Positions 22,318 through 32,664 of a stretch of DNA of 64,000 nucleotides are shown piece after piece. Each line of letters starts with the position of its first letter. The first letter of the stretch is position 1. Location: positions 13,840,509-13,904,508 of the forward strand of contig BROE01000006.1 of the NCBI GenBank assembly GCA_036571765.1, read 5' to 3'. Both the position numbers and the translations under genes were made by a program. The stretch is from Plecoglossus altivelis (lineage: Eukaryota > Chordata > Actinopteri > Osmeriformes > Plecoglossidae). The notes under the pieces were generated by a model. That model was given only the letters and a program-made list of their open reading frames with translations, made no database searches and had not been told where the DNA came from.

Positions 22318-22525
22318 TCTCTCTCTCTATCTGTCTCTCCCTCTCTTTTCCTCTCTTTACTCTTTCTCTCTCTCCATCTCTCCCTCTACCTCTTCCTCTA
22401 TCTCTCTCTCTCCATCTCTCCCCCTCTCTCTCCCTCTCTCTCGCTCTTCCTCTATCTCTCCCTCTCTCCATCACTCCCTCTCTCTCCCCCTCTCTCTCCC
22501 TCTCTCCCTCTATCTCTCTCTCCAT

Positions 22526-22561
<36 letters not shown>

Positions 22562-22580
22562 TCTATCTCTCTCTCTCAGA
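22318..22580. repeat. CT-rich array
   Basis: About 260 bases of CTCTCT, CTCCCTCT and CTCTATCT units. Long Ser-Leu-Pro frames across it are artefacts. Confidence 0.95.
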
Positions 22581-22743
22581 CCCTCAGAGCTCAGTCTCAG
22601 AGCGTGAGTAAATGCTCCCCACCCCCCGTGTCAAACAGCTCAATCTAAGTCAGGACACAGTCAGTTCAAGGACAACAGAGAAGGAAACACAAGCTTCACA
22701 GCCCCTTCCTCCCTAGATGTCCCTGTGTGCGCACGCACATTAG

Positions 22744-22749
22744 TGTGTG

Positions 22750-22782
<33 letters not shown>

Positions 22783-22833
22783 GTGTGTGTGTGTATGTGT
22801 GTGTGTGTGTGTGTGTGTGCGTGCATGCGTGTT
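22744..22833. repeat. (GT)n microsatellite
   Basis: Long GT array with GTAT and GCGT interruptions. Confidence 0.95.
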
Positions 22834-23375
22834 TGTCATGTAGATGCTGGCTGCCTTCGCTCCTCTCTCTGTGGCAGGGCTCCAGTCTAGCACACATTGC
22901 TCATTGTTCAACCCGGCTCTGCTCCTACTCAATCACAGCATTCTGTTTTCTCCCTCGAACACACACACACAGCTTATCTCCTCTCCTCCTCCATTCCACT
23001 TTTCCGCTGTCAACAAACACAAGGGCTCGAGGACAGTTTCACACCGCTCAAGCACTATTTTCTGTGACCCTTGCGCGCGTCTAGTCATGATGCCGAATCC
23101 CTCCGCCTCGGTTATGCGATCACTCGGGTCAGAAAATTGGTTAGATTGTGTTTCTGCACTGCCAAGGGCCACGTCCTGTCATATTAGAGTCTCACCCTCA
23201 GCCGACAGACGTGGTCCACATATTAACCATCCCTGACTGGGATTTGGTGTGTGTGACCTCAGGCAGGATGTGTGTGTAGCTAGGGGGTGGAGGGCAGACA
23301 CGGTGTGTTATGTTTAAACTGTCACGTGATGAACGCCAAAGCTGAGGTGTGTGAATCCAGCAGGATCACATAAAG
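22834..23375. other. Unique sequence, no gene seen
   Basis: Single-copy-looking sequence with a short CA run at 22961-22970. A moderately CpG-containing patch lies at 23060-23130. Nothing recognised. Confidence 0.5.
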
Positions 23376-23462
23376 CTAGGGCTGCGGCTGGGACTGGGAC
23401 TAGGGCTAGAGTTGAGGCTGGGGCTGGAACTGGGACTGGGACTGGGACAGGAACTAAGGCTT
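23376..23462. repeat. Hexamer repeat (GGGACT/GGGGCT)n
   Basis: About 14 imperfect 6-bp units such as GGGACT, GGGGCT, GGAACT and GAGGCT. The minus strand reads as a Pro-Ser repeat. Confidence 0.88.
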
Positions 23463-23710
23463 AGAATAAAACTGAGCACTTGTACAAGTATGAAAGTACG
23501 ATTAAAAAAGGCACCAGAGATGCGACCCTGTACAGTAGATGTACTGATGGTTCGCCGAGGTCGGCGTGCTGTCGGACTGAAACTCTCCTCCTGATGGTAT
23601 CTCCTCTCTGGTGGTGCCGGTCTCTCCGTCTTCTCCCTCATTCCACACTCTGCTGCCTGCAGCATCAGCACGCAGCATGGCTGGCCTACCTGTGTCTGTG
23701 CACATCCCAT

Positions 23711-23905
23711 CACCCAGGAGAGAGAGAGGGAGGGAGGGAGGGAGGGAGGGGGACAAGGAGAGGAAGACGGAGGGGAGATGGATGGTGGAGGGGAGGGAGG
23801 GGGAAGGTGGGGAGAAAGATGGAGATGGACGGAGAGATCGAGAGAGGGGATAAAGAGGAGAGAGAGGGAGGATGAGAGGAGAGAGATGGACACAACTGGA
23901 GAGGG
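23711..23905. repeat. Purine array (GGGA)n/(GA)n
   Basis: Starts with GGGA repeats (23727-23750), then degenerate GGAGG and GAGAGG units. Strand-asymmetric purine tract. Confidence 0.9.
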
Positions 23906-24694
23906 AGGGCACGTACATACAGTGTATGCATGTGTGGATGTTAAGGGATCCCATTTTGACTGGGGATTTTTACTTAGAAATGATTGAGCTCTTTCCAACA
24001 CTGCTTAATTTAACTCCCTACATAATATTCTGGTATTCAAAAAAGCTATTTCTGTAAAGGCGATTGCCGAACGGATTTAATCCAGAAGTGATATTCGACA
24101 ATTGCTATCAGGCGATCGATCGCGGCAAGCCGGAGACAAAACAGGCATCTGTATAGTCTCCTAACACACAGGAAGTAGAGAACTGACACACAGAGTGTTT
24201 CAGGAACTGTTGTCGCGCAATTCCTATCAAAGATGTATCTCTTCCTCTGTTTTGAAGGTGCTGCTTCCTGTGTCGGAGAAGCGATAATTGATCACAGTGA
24301 CAGTCATTTTCACCTCCCCGGTTTGACGATGTTGTAGTGTTTCCAGAATCCCTAAGCACTGTACTGAACAACTATAGTAACTAGCAGAAATCCTTAATTG
24401 AGTGTGCACTCCAAACACACAGGTTCCCGTTGATTGCACCAGGTTTACACCGGTCACAACAATCCTATTGAGATATGGTGGATGCAATACCCAGTGGGAA
24501 ATTAAGTGGCATTTGGAATGTGCTCCATAAGCAGGAAATATCCCTGTGTTTATGTATTCACCTCAGACTCTGAGAGAGCAGAGCGCTAGGCGTCCTTAAT
24601 GCATGGATTTCAGACCTTAATTTAACTAAAGTGGTCAGATTTATGCATTTAGAATAATGAGCATAAGCATTCATTACCTCTCTATGGAATCCAG

Positions 24695-24702
<8 letters not shown>
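23906..24702. other. Unique AT-rich sequence, no gene seen
   Basis: Non-repetitive. A perfect 12-bp palindrome, GCGATCGATCGC, lies at 24112-24123. No coding frame supported on either strand. Confidence 0.5.
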
Positions 24703-24748
<46 letters not shown>

Positions 24749-24783
24749 GCTGTATCTCTCTATATATCACACACACACACACA
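24703..24783. repeat. (CT)n and (CA)n arrays
   Basis: CT dinucleotides with CG interruptions to about 24760, then a short CA run at 24770-24783. Confidence 0.93.
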
Positions 24784-26106
24784 TACACTGACTTATCCTC
24801 TACAATCCCTCACCTACACACTGTGTTATGCACACAAATGCATAAAAACACACCACAGAACACACTCATTGAGAGCTCGTGTTAATCTAAAAAGTGCTTC
24901 ATCATTCCTTTGGGAAGAGGTGGAACAGAGAGTAAAACTCCTCTGGGGAAGGAAGGGAAAAGGGGAGGGGAGAAGTAAAGAGGAGGAAGCTGATTCCTCT
25001 GTCCCCCTCCTCCCCCTGCTCCTCCTCCCCCCTACTCCTCCTTTCAGCTCCCCATCCCCATCCTACCACCCCCGAATCCCCCTTTTATTCTCATGGTGCC
25101 CCAAATGACCCTGCGGCCCCATACTGTGGCCCCAGAGCACTCCCACTCTACCACCCTCCGTCTGTACTAGATGAACTTCACCCCCCCCTTTCCCCGGTCC
25201 AAACAACCCTCTACTGGATTCCACGTCCCCCTAAAACACACACACATGCACTCAAATACCAACACAAGCAGCAGGCCATTCTGGGCTTGCTCCAGTTAGC
25301 AGCCACTAAACAACAACAAAAAGAAACGCAAGCATTCAACTCAAAACCCACATATATGAACAGCATGAAGATATACATGCGTACCCACACACACGCTTAC
25401 AGTGGGTCACAGAGAGCCATCCCTGTTTGCCACATGCACAGCTAGCCAGTGGCCTGCTTGTTGTGCGGCTGACTAGCCAGGCCCCTTTCCTGCACTAAGT
25501 GGCCTGCTAGTGCTCCCACTCAGTCTGCTTTCTATGTAATGCTCCAGGGCACAGGGCCTCTGCTTGAGAAGTGCCCCTCTGGAACAATGCGTTCAATGCA
25601 TCGCATACACACACCTCAACACAGACACACCCATCCCCCCACCCCCCGCCACACACACATATTATATAAAGAGCTTACAATGCAACCTCAAAATGCAACC
25701 TTAAAGAGTCTGCCTGGAATGGCGCATTACTTTCACATGCCTGCTCCCACAAATGCTAACACACACAGACCAAAAAATAGACACACATACACACATGGAG
25801 TGTCCCCGGAAGCTCAGCTTTTCACCCAGAAACGCAGAAAAGGCTTTATGTAGCCACTTACTGCTGTTTTACTCAAGGTGAGTGAGGTTACCAGCGAAAG
25901 CACACGGAAACTATTGCAGTCTTCCAAGTAGGAACATGAACATTGATCCCTGGAGACTTGAAGATCGTAAATGTTCTTTGATACACGTTGAGGGCATTTG
26001 ATCACTCTTACACAAGCACACACACACACACAGATGGTAGGCATACAGCTGTACCTGTTCACGGTCAAGATTGGTTTCCTCCGTAGCTGAGTCTATAGAA
26101 GATGAG
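24784..26106. other. Unique sequence with C-rich and short CA patches
   Basis: Pyrimidine-rich at 24999-25090 (CTCCTCC). Several short CA runs (25236-25246, 25386-25395, 25646-25660, 26014-26031). No gene recognised. Confidence 0.5.
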
Positions 26107-26540
26107 TTAGGACCTGTCCACGGTTCTGATTGACTGCTTTAAGAACAATCTGTCCATGGTTCTGAGTGGTTTCTGTGAGTTAGATCTGTCCATGGTTCTG
26201 AGTGGTTGCTGTGAGTCAGGATCTGTCCATGGTTCTGAGTGGTTGCTGTGAGTCAGGATCTGTCCATGGTTCTGAGTGTTTGTTGTGAGTCACGATCTGT
26301 CCATGGTTCTGAGTGTTTGTTGTGAGCCAGGATCTGTCCATGGTTCTTAGTGGTTACTGTGAGTCACGATCTGTCCATGGTTCTTAGTGGTTGCTGTGAG
26401 CCAGGATCTGTCCATGGTTCTTAGTGGTTACTGTGAGTCAGGATCTGTCCATGGTTCTGAGTGGTTGTTGTGAGCCAGGATCTGTCCATGGTTCTGAGTG
26501 GTTGCTGTACATAGCAGAAGAGGAGCTGTCCATGGTGATG
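26107..26540. repeat. 37-bp minisatellite
   Basis: About ten regular copies of a 37-bp unit containing GATCTGTCCATGGTTCTGAG followed by a TGGTTGCTGTGAGTCAG-like part. The TGTCCATGG core recurs at 26151, 26187, 26224, 26261, 26298, 26335, 26372, 26409, 26446 and 26483; flanking degenerate copies begin near 26115 and 26527. Variants GAGTCA/GAGCCA and CTGAG/CTTAG are distributed among copies. Confidence 0.95.
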
Positions 26541-27277
26541 AACTCAGATATGAGTGTACCACTGCAGCTCACAGCGGGATTTTCATTTCCGTTGTAATAC
26601 TGAGTAGTCATAAAATGTTTTATGAACATTCCATACAAATAAACCTGTAAGCAAGCAGGCTTGAAATCTCAACAACTGACACAACTATACATGTTTAAAA
26701 TGCAAAGCTGCTAACGGAGAGAGTGGCATTGGACAACGTCAGGGAACTCGGTTGACAAACGGTGAAGATGAACAGTGAAGGCGACCGGCTTAGTGAATGC
26801 ATGTTTCCATTCAGGCCACCAAGCAAGGGCCAAGGTCTGGTGATGGAGCATCATGTTCCAGACTGCCTGAGTCATGCTGCCAGCCCTGCTAGATAACTGG
26901 ATTTTTCCTCTTCCATATACTCAGCAATGTGGGACACAGTTCAAACGCAGAGCTCAAGCAGAATAACGGGGAGTATGTGTGTCTGTGCGTGCGTGTGTGT
27001 GTGCGCGTGTCGGTGCGTGTGTGTGTGCACCCTAAGTTGGGCGTAAAGATGGATTCAAAGGAAACCTTTGAAGTATTTTGATGTTCCCTGGCTGCTCTCT
27101 TGCCAGTTTCCTAAATAGGTCAGAGACTCTGCTCTCTGCCTGCACTGGCTGCTGCACGCAGAGAAGAAGCATCTGGAAAACTTTGACTAATGAAAACTCT
27201 TACAGCTGATCTCGTCAGGGCTAAATGTACCTGCCACTGAGAGCATGTGTTTGTGACTGCGTGGTACTGTATAGACT
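26541..27277. other. Unique sequence with a short GT run
   Basis: Single-copy-looking; a GT-rich patch at 26970-27030. No gene recognised. Confidence 0.5.
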
Positions 27278-27700
27278 GTGTGTGTTTGTGTGTGTGTGTG
27301 TGTGACTTCTGTGTTTAATTGTGTCTTCTGTCTGCAATGCCTGCAGTGCCACTCGTATGTGACTACCTGTCTGCCATGTACGTGTGTGTACCTGTGTGTT
27401 TGTGTACGTGTGTGTACCTGTGTGTTTGTGTGTGTGTGTATGCACTTCAGGCCATCTGTCAGAGTAGTGTTCAGTGTTATGGCTCCATGCCTGTGGCTCC
27501 ATGTAGGCCAGTCATTTGCATCTTCCAGCCTGCAGATTAATTTAGTATCTAGAGGTTCCATTCTCCCAGACAACACAGCGGTGCCCAATGTCTGTGTGTG
27601 TGTGTGTGTGTGTGTCTGTGTGTGTGTGTCTGTGGGTGTGTGTGTGTCGGTGTGTGCGCGCGTTTGCATAATAAGTGAGTGTTTGTGTGTGTGTGTGTGT
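27278..27700. repeat. Cluster of (GT)n arrays
   Basis: GT arrays at 27278-27304, 27383-27440, 27593-27662 and 27678-27700, separated by unique spacers. A TGTGTACCTGTGTGTTTGTG motif is tandemly duplicated at about 27386-27430. Confidence 0.9.
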
Positions 27701-29103
27701 CTTAATTTAGCGTCTGGAGGATGCTCCACAGGTCGCCTGGCTGCCAGACCAGCCCTGCAGAGGAGCAGCAGCCTTGTCCTGCCAGCGCCTGCCTGGAGGT
27801 TTCAGCTCACCTCCACCTGGAATAAAAAGGTCCTGTTCTCTTCAGGGGCTCTCTGCTCCTGGTGCAGGAGGTGCTGATCTCAGCGGGGGTTCTCCTAGGT
27901 AGAGGAGGTAATAGTTGTCCCATGGCTTCTTAGCAGTCATTGTGAGGCATTTGTATATAGTGTGGCCAGTGCTGAGGTATGACATCACCTTATGTTCTAC
28001 CCACACTGGTAGACACACATTCATTCGTGCCCTCCCCATTCTCCACACACACACACACACACACAAACTGGCATATTCAGGCACAAACTCTCTCTCACAC
28101 ACACAAAGTTCCCTAGGACCCTGTTAGTATCTCCCTTTCCCAAAAGGAGAAATAAATCAAATTGAGTGAAGTGCTTGTTTTGGGTGTCAGCGAGGCGCAT
28201 GCAAACCTTTGGGGGAGATCCATGATTGATTGTAAGGAGGCACAAAGATTGCAGAGTATGTCGGGAAGAGAAAGAAAGAGGGAGGAAAGGGAGGGTGAAA
28301 AGAAAGAAAGAAAATGAGAGTAGGTGAGTTACAGAGGGAGAGAGGGAGGAGGAGAGAGAGGACAGAGCGAGGATGAGAGAGAGGGGCAAAGCATCCTTCT
28401 GCAGCTTATTTCGCCTGACTCCAGGCCAGTCCTTGTATGCAAAGATGCTCACTCTCTCACTCTCCTTAAATGTTATTGAGCACTAGCTGGAGGAGACAGA
28501 CATGACTGTGTGTGTGTGTGTGTTAGCGTGTGTGTGCGCGTGCCATTGAATTCTAAGGGAGGGAAGTTGATGTTCTTAAACGCCAGTGCTCCTCCCTGCT
28601 CCTCCTCCCAGAGTGCAGCCTGGAGTAGGGCCTACTTCTGATCCCTCTCCCCATGTCCCTGCCTCTCATCCCCAGCTACCAGCTGGAGGTCTGGGCACAG
28701 CCAGTAGCTCTCTACCCCCCTTCAATCCCTCTCTGTACCCCACTCTCCCAGCTGGATATCTGGGCTCAGGCGGTAGCCCTCTGCCCCCTCCCCCCCCCCT
28801 CTGGTTCTCTGTGATCGTCCTCATGTCCCTGCTGTGGATAAAAGTCATACTACACCCTTCCAGATGTTAGGCCCGTCTTACAGTGCTCCATGCCCTCTTA
28901 TGCCCCACCCATGTTAGGATGGAGATACCAGACACTCGTGGGGAGAGCCACAAGAACGCCCACAGCACACACAGTAAACTTCAAACACACGGACCCACGT
29001 CCACACGCATCATATACACACATCAAAAGGAATGCAGTTCGTCCCCATAGACAGACCTGCACTCCAACAGCCACGCAGAACGACAAACTCTCCTCGCTGA
29101 TGC
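27701..29103. other. Unique sequence with minor repeats
   Basis: Contains a CA run at 28045-28063, a GA-rich patch at 28262-28385, a short GT run at 28508-28522 and a 69-bp tandem duplication (28679-28747 and 28748 onward, both starting CCAGCTGGA). No gene supported. Confidence 0.5.
28679..28800. repeat. 69-bp diverged tandem duplication
   Basis: Two copies begin CCAGCTGGAGGTCTGGG and CCAGCTGGATATCTGGG, 69 bases apart, and stay alignable through TAGCTCTCTACCCCC versus TAGCCCTCTGCCCCC. The period is a multiple of three, so the plus frame reads as two similar LPAG-LG peptides, but differences are not concentrated at third positions. Confidence 0.6.
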
Positions 29104-30378
29104 ACAACCCCTATTCCCGAAAAAGTCGGGACTTTGTTTAAATCAAATCAAAACCCAAACAAACTGATTTACAAATCTCATAAAGCCGTATGCTATTCAT
29201 GATAGAACGGAGCACATCTGCCTGGGTACTGGGACACAGTACTGGGTTTCTGGGAGATACATGTTATCCTTTTGGCGTCTGATGCAGGATTCTTGCTGTT
29301 CAACAGTCCTGGGTCTTCTTCATCATATGTTTTTGTTTCATGATCTATAAAAATCTTTTTAACATGAAAGGTTTTTACTGCTGGAAGGCTACTTCAGCAC
29401 CTGAACTCTTTTATTACCAAGCCATGCACTTTAACGGATGAAGGCTGAGGTTTAACATTGTTTTCCTGAAACATACAACCTCTTCCCTGGAGAAAAAGAA
29501 TATGGCCTGGATGCAATTAAATGTTGCTCTTAAACCTGTACATACCTTTCAGCGTCGATGGTGCCTTTCCAGATGTGCGAATGGCCCATTCTACTAGCAC
29601 TAATGCACCTCCACACCGTCAGCGATGCAGGGGTTTGAATTGAGCGCTGATAACAAGCCAGATGGTCCCTCTCCTCTTCAGACCAGAGGATGCAGTGTTC
29701 ACGGTTTCAAAAAATAATTTCCCATTTCAATTTGTCTGACCACTGAATAGTTTTCCACTTAGCCTTAGTCCGTTTTAAATTAGCTTTAGCACAGGGAAGA
29801 TGGCAGTGTTTCTGGATAGAGCTTCAAACTGCATTTGTGGATGGCACGGCCAACCGTCTTCACAGACAATGAGTTCTGGAGGTGTTTATGAGTCCATGTC
29901 ATGATTTCCGCATCCCAGAATCCTGCCTTTTTCATGCATTGCCTGAACATCACAGGCATGCCGAACTTGTTCCCTCTCTTGCCCCTGCTCCCAGAGATTT
30001 CTCTGTATTCTCAGGTTCCTTTCAGTATATTATGTACTGTACATGACGAGCTATTCAAAGTCTTCACAATTTGACGTTGCACATTGGTGAACCTGACCTG
30101 TTTGCAGTTAACTTAGTTAGATCCAAATGTTTCGCCAGCTGTTTGTTTTTAGTAACACGTACTTCCTCCCAGTCTTTTACAACCCTGCCCCTTCTGTTTT
30201 TGTGGCGTATGGCAACATTCAAATGTCAACTTACCTTATTTCTCCATAAAATGGTACGTTTAATGAGTTTGGGCATTTGAAATCTTTTCACTGATCTATT
30301 TTGAATGGCATATGAGGTTCTGATGTACTTCCATCGTGAGCAGCATTCAAAGCTTTTGGGAAACTTGGGCTCGTAAAC
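29104..30378 (-). mobile_element. Decayed Tc1/mariner-type DNA transposon
   Basis: Relic of a fish Tc1-like element lying on the minus strand. The left terminus, ACAACCCCTATTCCCGAAAA (29104-29123), then sequence leading to AAATCTCATAAA, match the characteristic 3' end of a widespread teleost Tc1-type family whose ends read as a GGGGTTGT-type inverted repeat. Inside, the minus strand carries a degraded transposase (see the pseudogene entry). The right boundary is uncertain: a degenerate match to the terminus (GGGAAACTTGGGCTCGT) ends near 30378, and 30150-30300 resembles the subterminal DNA of related elements. Family assignment rests on my recognition of these sequences, not on a search. Many substitutions, indels and stops indicate an old, immobile copy. 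Confidence 0.8.
29290..30095 (-). pseudogene. Tc1-type transposase pseudogene
   Basis: Minus-strand fragments align in order with a Tc1/mariner transposase. A piece of the N-terminal helix-turn-helix region (about 30020-30095) includes the TVHNI motif. The KWKT-QWSD stretch (about 29734) retains the first catalytic aspartate but reads WSDKL instead of WSDES. A well-preserved block around 29545-29640 reads ACYQRSIQTPASL and then HIWKGTI (29560-29577). In the second catalytic motif, QDN has become ENN (near 29460), and the final catalytic glutamate region (near 29356) is destroyed by stops. A TGA at about 29707 lies between the first motif and the conserved block. Intact transposases of this type are about 340 residues; this copy cannot make one. 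Confidence 0.8.
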
Positions 30379-31540
30379 AGTTGAGTTGTGAAGACTAAAG
30401 ACAAGGGTCTACAACAGCGACTCGCTAGTCTTCAGATGAATTCAGCGGCCCCATCTCTAAAAAGGTTTGGGGAACATTGATGGGAGTCACTTTTAGGTTT
30501 GCACAGACTGTGAACTGTCTGTTGTGAAATCTTTCGATGGGGATTTTCTGGAATTTACTGGAATTCATGTTACATGGACTGGGGAACATCAAGAACTCAA
30601 TGAAACCCTTGCTGTTAACCCAGAAGCTCCAATAAGTGTCATGACCTTTGGTATCGAAATTAAAGAAATGCACTGCCGTCCCTTGGTTATAAAATAATGA
30701 ACTTACATTTTAGACATTTGATTCCGACAAAAGAAACTGCGTGGGCGAACAAATGGGCGTATGCGAAAACCTGTTTCTCTCGCTCTCTCTTGAAGAGAGC
30801 ATGAGAATAATGTAGAGCTGAAATAAGAGGTGAAAATGAACCCAGCAGTACTCAAACCTTGGAAACATTTTTTAAGCAGGTATGCTGTCCTTCCGAAGCT
30901 TTCTGACTGTACTTCTGTGATTGCGGTACTTGCTGGTGTTCCCGCGACAACTACCTTTGTCGCCATCAAATAGCACCTTTTCCACATCCTCATTCACCCT
31001 GCACAGACAAACCATTTCTACTTGAAGGCTTGACGAACAGCGACAACGCCGTGTAGTCGCAAGCGCTCCTGACAATGCAAAGGCATTTCTTTACATTCTT
31101 GGAATGTGCGTGTGTGCGTTTGTCTTCTGTCCGACTAGGACAAGGGCATCCTTTGGCTGTGTAGGGCTGAGTGCTTTCAAAAGGATTCCTTCATCCTGCA
31201 GTGCGTGTGTGCGTGCGTGCGTGTGTGTGAACGTGCTTGTGTGTGTCTTAGTTTGTGTCTGATTGTGGGTTTGCAGAATGTGGGTGGGTGATGTGTCTGC
31301 TGTGGTCTGTCAGAAATAGCAGCACTCTAACCCTTTCCTGGGAGTTTTCCTCTCTGTGCTGTCAGCCATATCTTCTGCCTCCCGATCGATGGCCGTTCCT
31401 CCCCTGACTTCTAACCATGCCGTAACACATGACTGACACTGCACGTTAACAATGTCCGTTAATGATCTCCACCGCATCGCTCTCTTTCTATCTCTCCGAC
31501 TCTGCTTTGCTCCCTTTCTGTTTCTCCCCCGCACACCTCA

Positions 31541-31544
<4 letters not shown>
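30379..31544. other. Unique sequence, no gene seen
   Basis: Non-repetitive AT-rich DNA with a short GT-rich patch at 31201-31235. Overlapping short frames on the minus strand (30703-31075) are unfamiliar. No RNA gene recognised. Confidence 0.5.
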
Positions 31545-31596
<52 letters not shown>

Positions 31597-31835
31597 CTCA
31601 GGATTTTTTTTTTCCTCAGTTGCTCCCTCTCCATCTCATCTCTGTCTCACTTGGTCTCTCTTTCTTCACTTGCTCTGTCTCTCGCTCGCTCTCTCCACCT
31701 CTCTCTCGGCCTTTCTCTCTGTCTCTCTCGCTTGTTCCCTGCTGCCCTCTCTCCCTCTGTGTCTTCGTTCCCTTTAACTTTCTCTCCCTCTTCTCCCCGT
31801 TGTCTCTCCCCTTCCCTACCCCCCCCCCCCGCTCC
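31545..31835. repeat. CT-rich array
   Basis: Pure CT run at about 31547-31590, then degenerate pyrimidine-rich sequence ending in a C run near 31820-31831. Ser-Leu frames of up to 176 codons across it are artefacts. Confidence 0.93.
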
Positions 31836-32540
31836 TGTCTCTGTGCCCTCGTCCCTTTCTACTCCTCACAGGACGGAGAGCAAAGGCAAATTAACCAAAT
31901 TGCGACACGCCACAGAGAGAAAACACACCAAAACACAATAGTCTTCATTTACATTTTCATTTCATTTACCTCTAGCCTGTAGCGCTGTGTACCAAATCAA
32001 TCTTTCTAACTCCATTTCCAATATATTAGAGCAAAAACGTCTGGAAGAAAAGGCAAGTATTGATTGGCTGAGAGTTCATTGTGTCAGCTCACACACTGCA
32101 CACCCTTGGTATGAATAAAATGAAATTGCTGTTTGTTTGTTGTCTTTTTCCCCCCTCCTTCTTCCGCCCGCACCTTATTCTTCCTCGGAGAAGAAAGAGT
32201 GATGGCTGTAATTTGATGTTGCTGAGGTGTGACAGCCGCCACACGTGCCCCTCTTAATGCCTCGCCCCCCGTCCCACCTGTCGCTTTCAGCAACTCGATT
32301 GGCTGGCCGCTGCGCTCCGTGGCTTCGCGTCTCTAATCGGCTGTTTTCATCCAGCGGTGGGCGGTGGCTGGCGTTAGGTGATGTATGGAGGTGATGTGGG
32401 CCGCCTCCGTACTCGCCTCGCCAACCCTGATTAGACACAAAAAGGGGAGAGGGAGGGGAGGGGAAGGAGGGGGGGGGCAAGTGGTGGGGGGTGACTTCTA
32501 CAAGGCAGGAGGGTTACTCCTTTCTGGCTGAGTCCTCATC
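31836..32540. other. Unique sequence, regulatory-looking in part
   Basis: Includes 32280-32430, a non-repetitive stretch with GATTGGCTGG (an inverted CCAAT box) and several CpGs, then a G-rich patch at 32440-32490. It could be promoter-proximal, but I see no coding exon next to it. Confidence 0.35.
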
Positions 32541-32584
32541 CCTGAGAGAGAGAGGAGAGAGAGAGAGAGAGAGACGAAGAGAGA

Positions 32585-32616
<32 letters not shown>

Positions 32617-32664
32617 CGAGAGAGGGAAGAGAGAGAGGGAGAGAAAGGGAGAGAGAGAGAGAGA
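32541..32664. repeat. (GA)n array
   Basis: About 120 bases of GAGAGA with CGAAG and GGGAG interruptions. Confidence 0.95.

Noticed and set aside
24112..24123. 12-bp palindrome GCGATCGATCGC
   Set aside because: Isolated palindromes of this size can occur by chance in 64 kb; no supporting context.
26107..26540. CRISPR-like regular repeats
   Set aside because: The 37-bp units are head-to-tail with no spacers between them.
27278..27877. 199-codon plus frame rich in Cys and Val
   Set aside because: Made from GT microsatellites with unique spacers; no domain.
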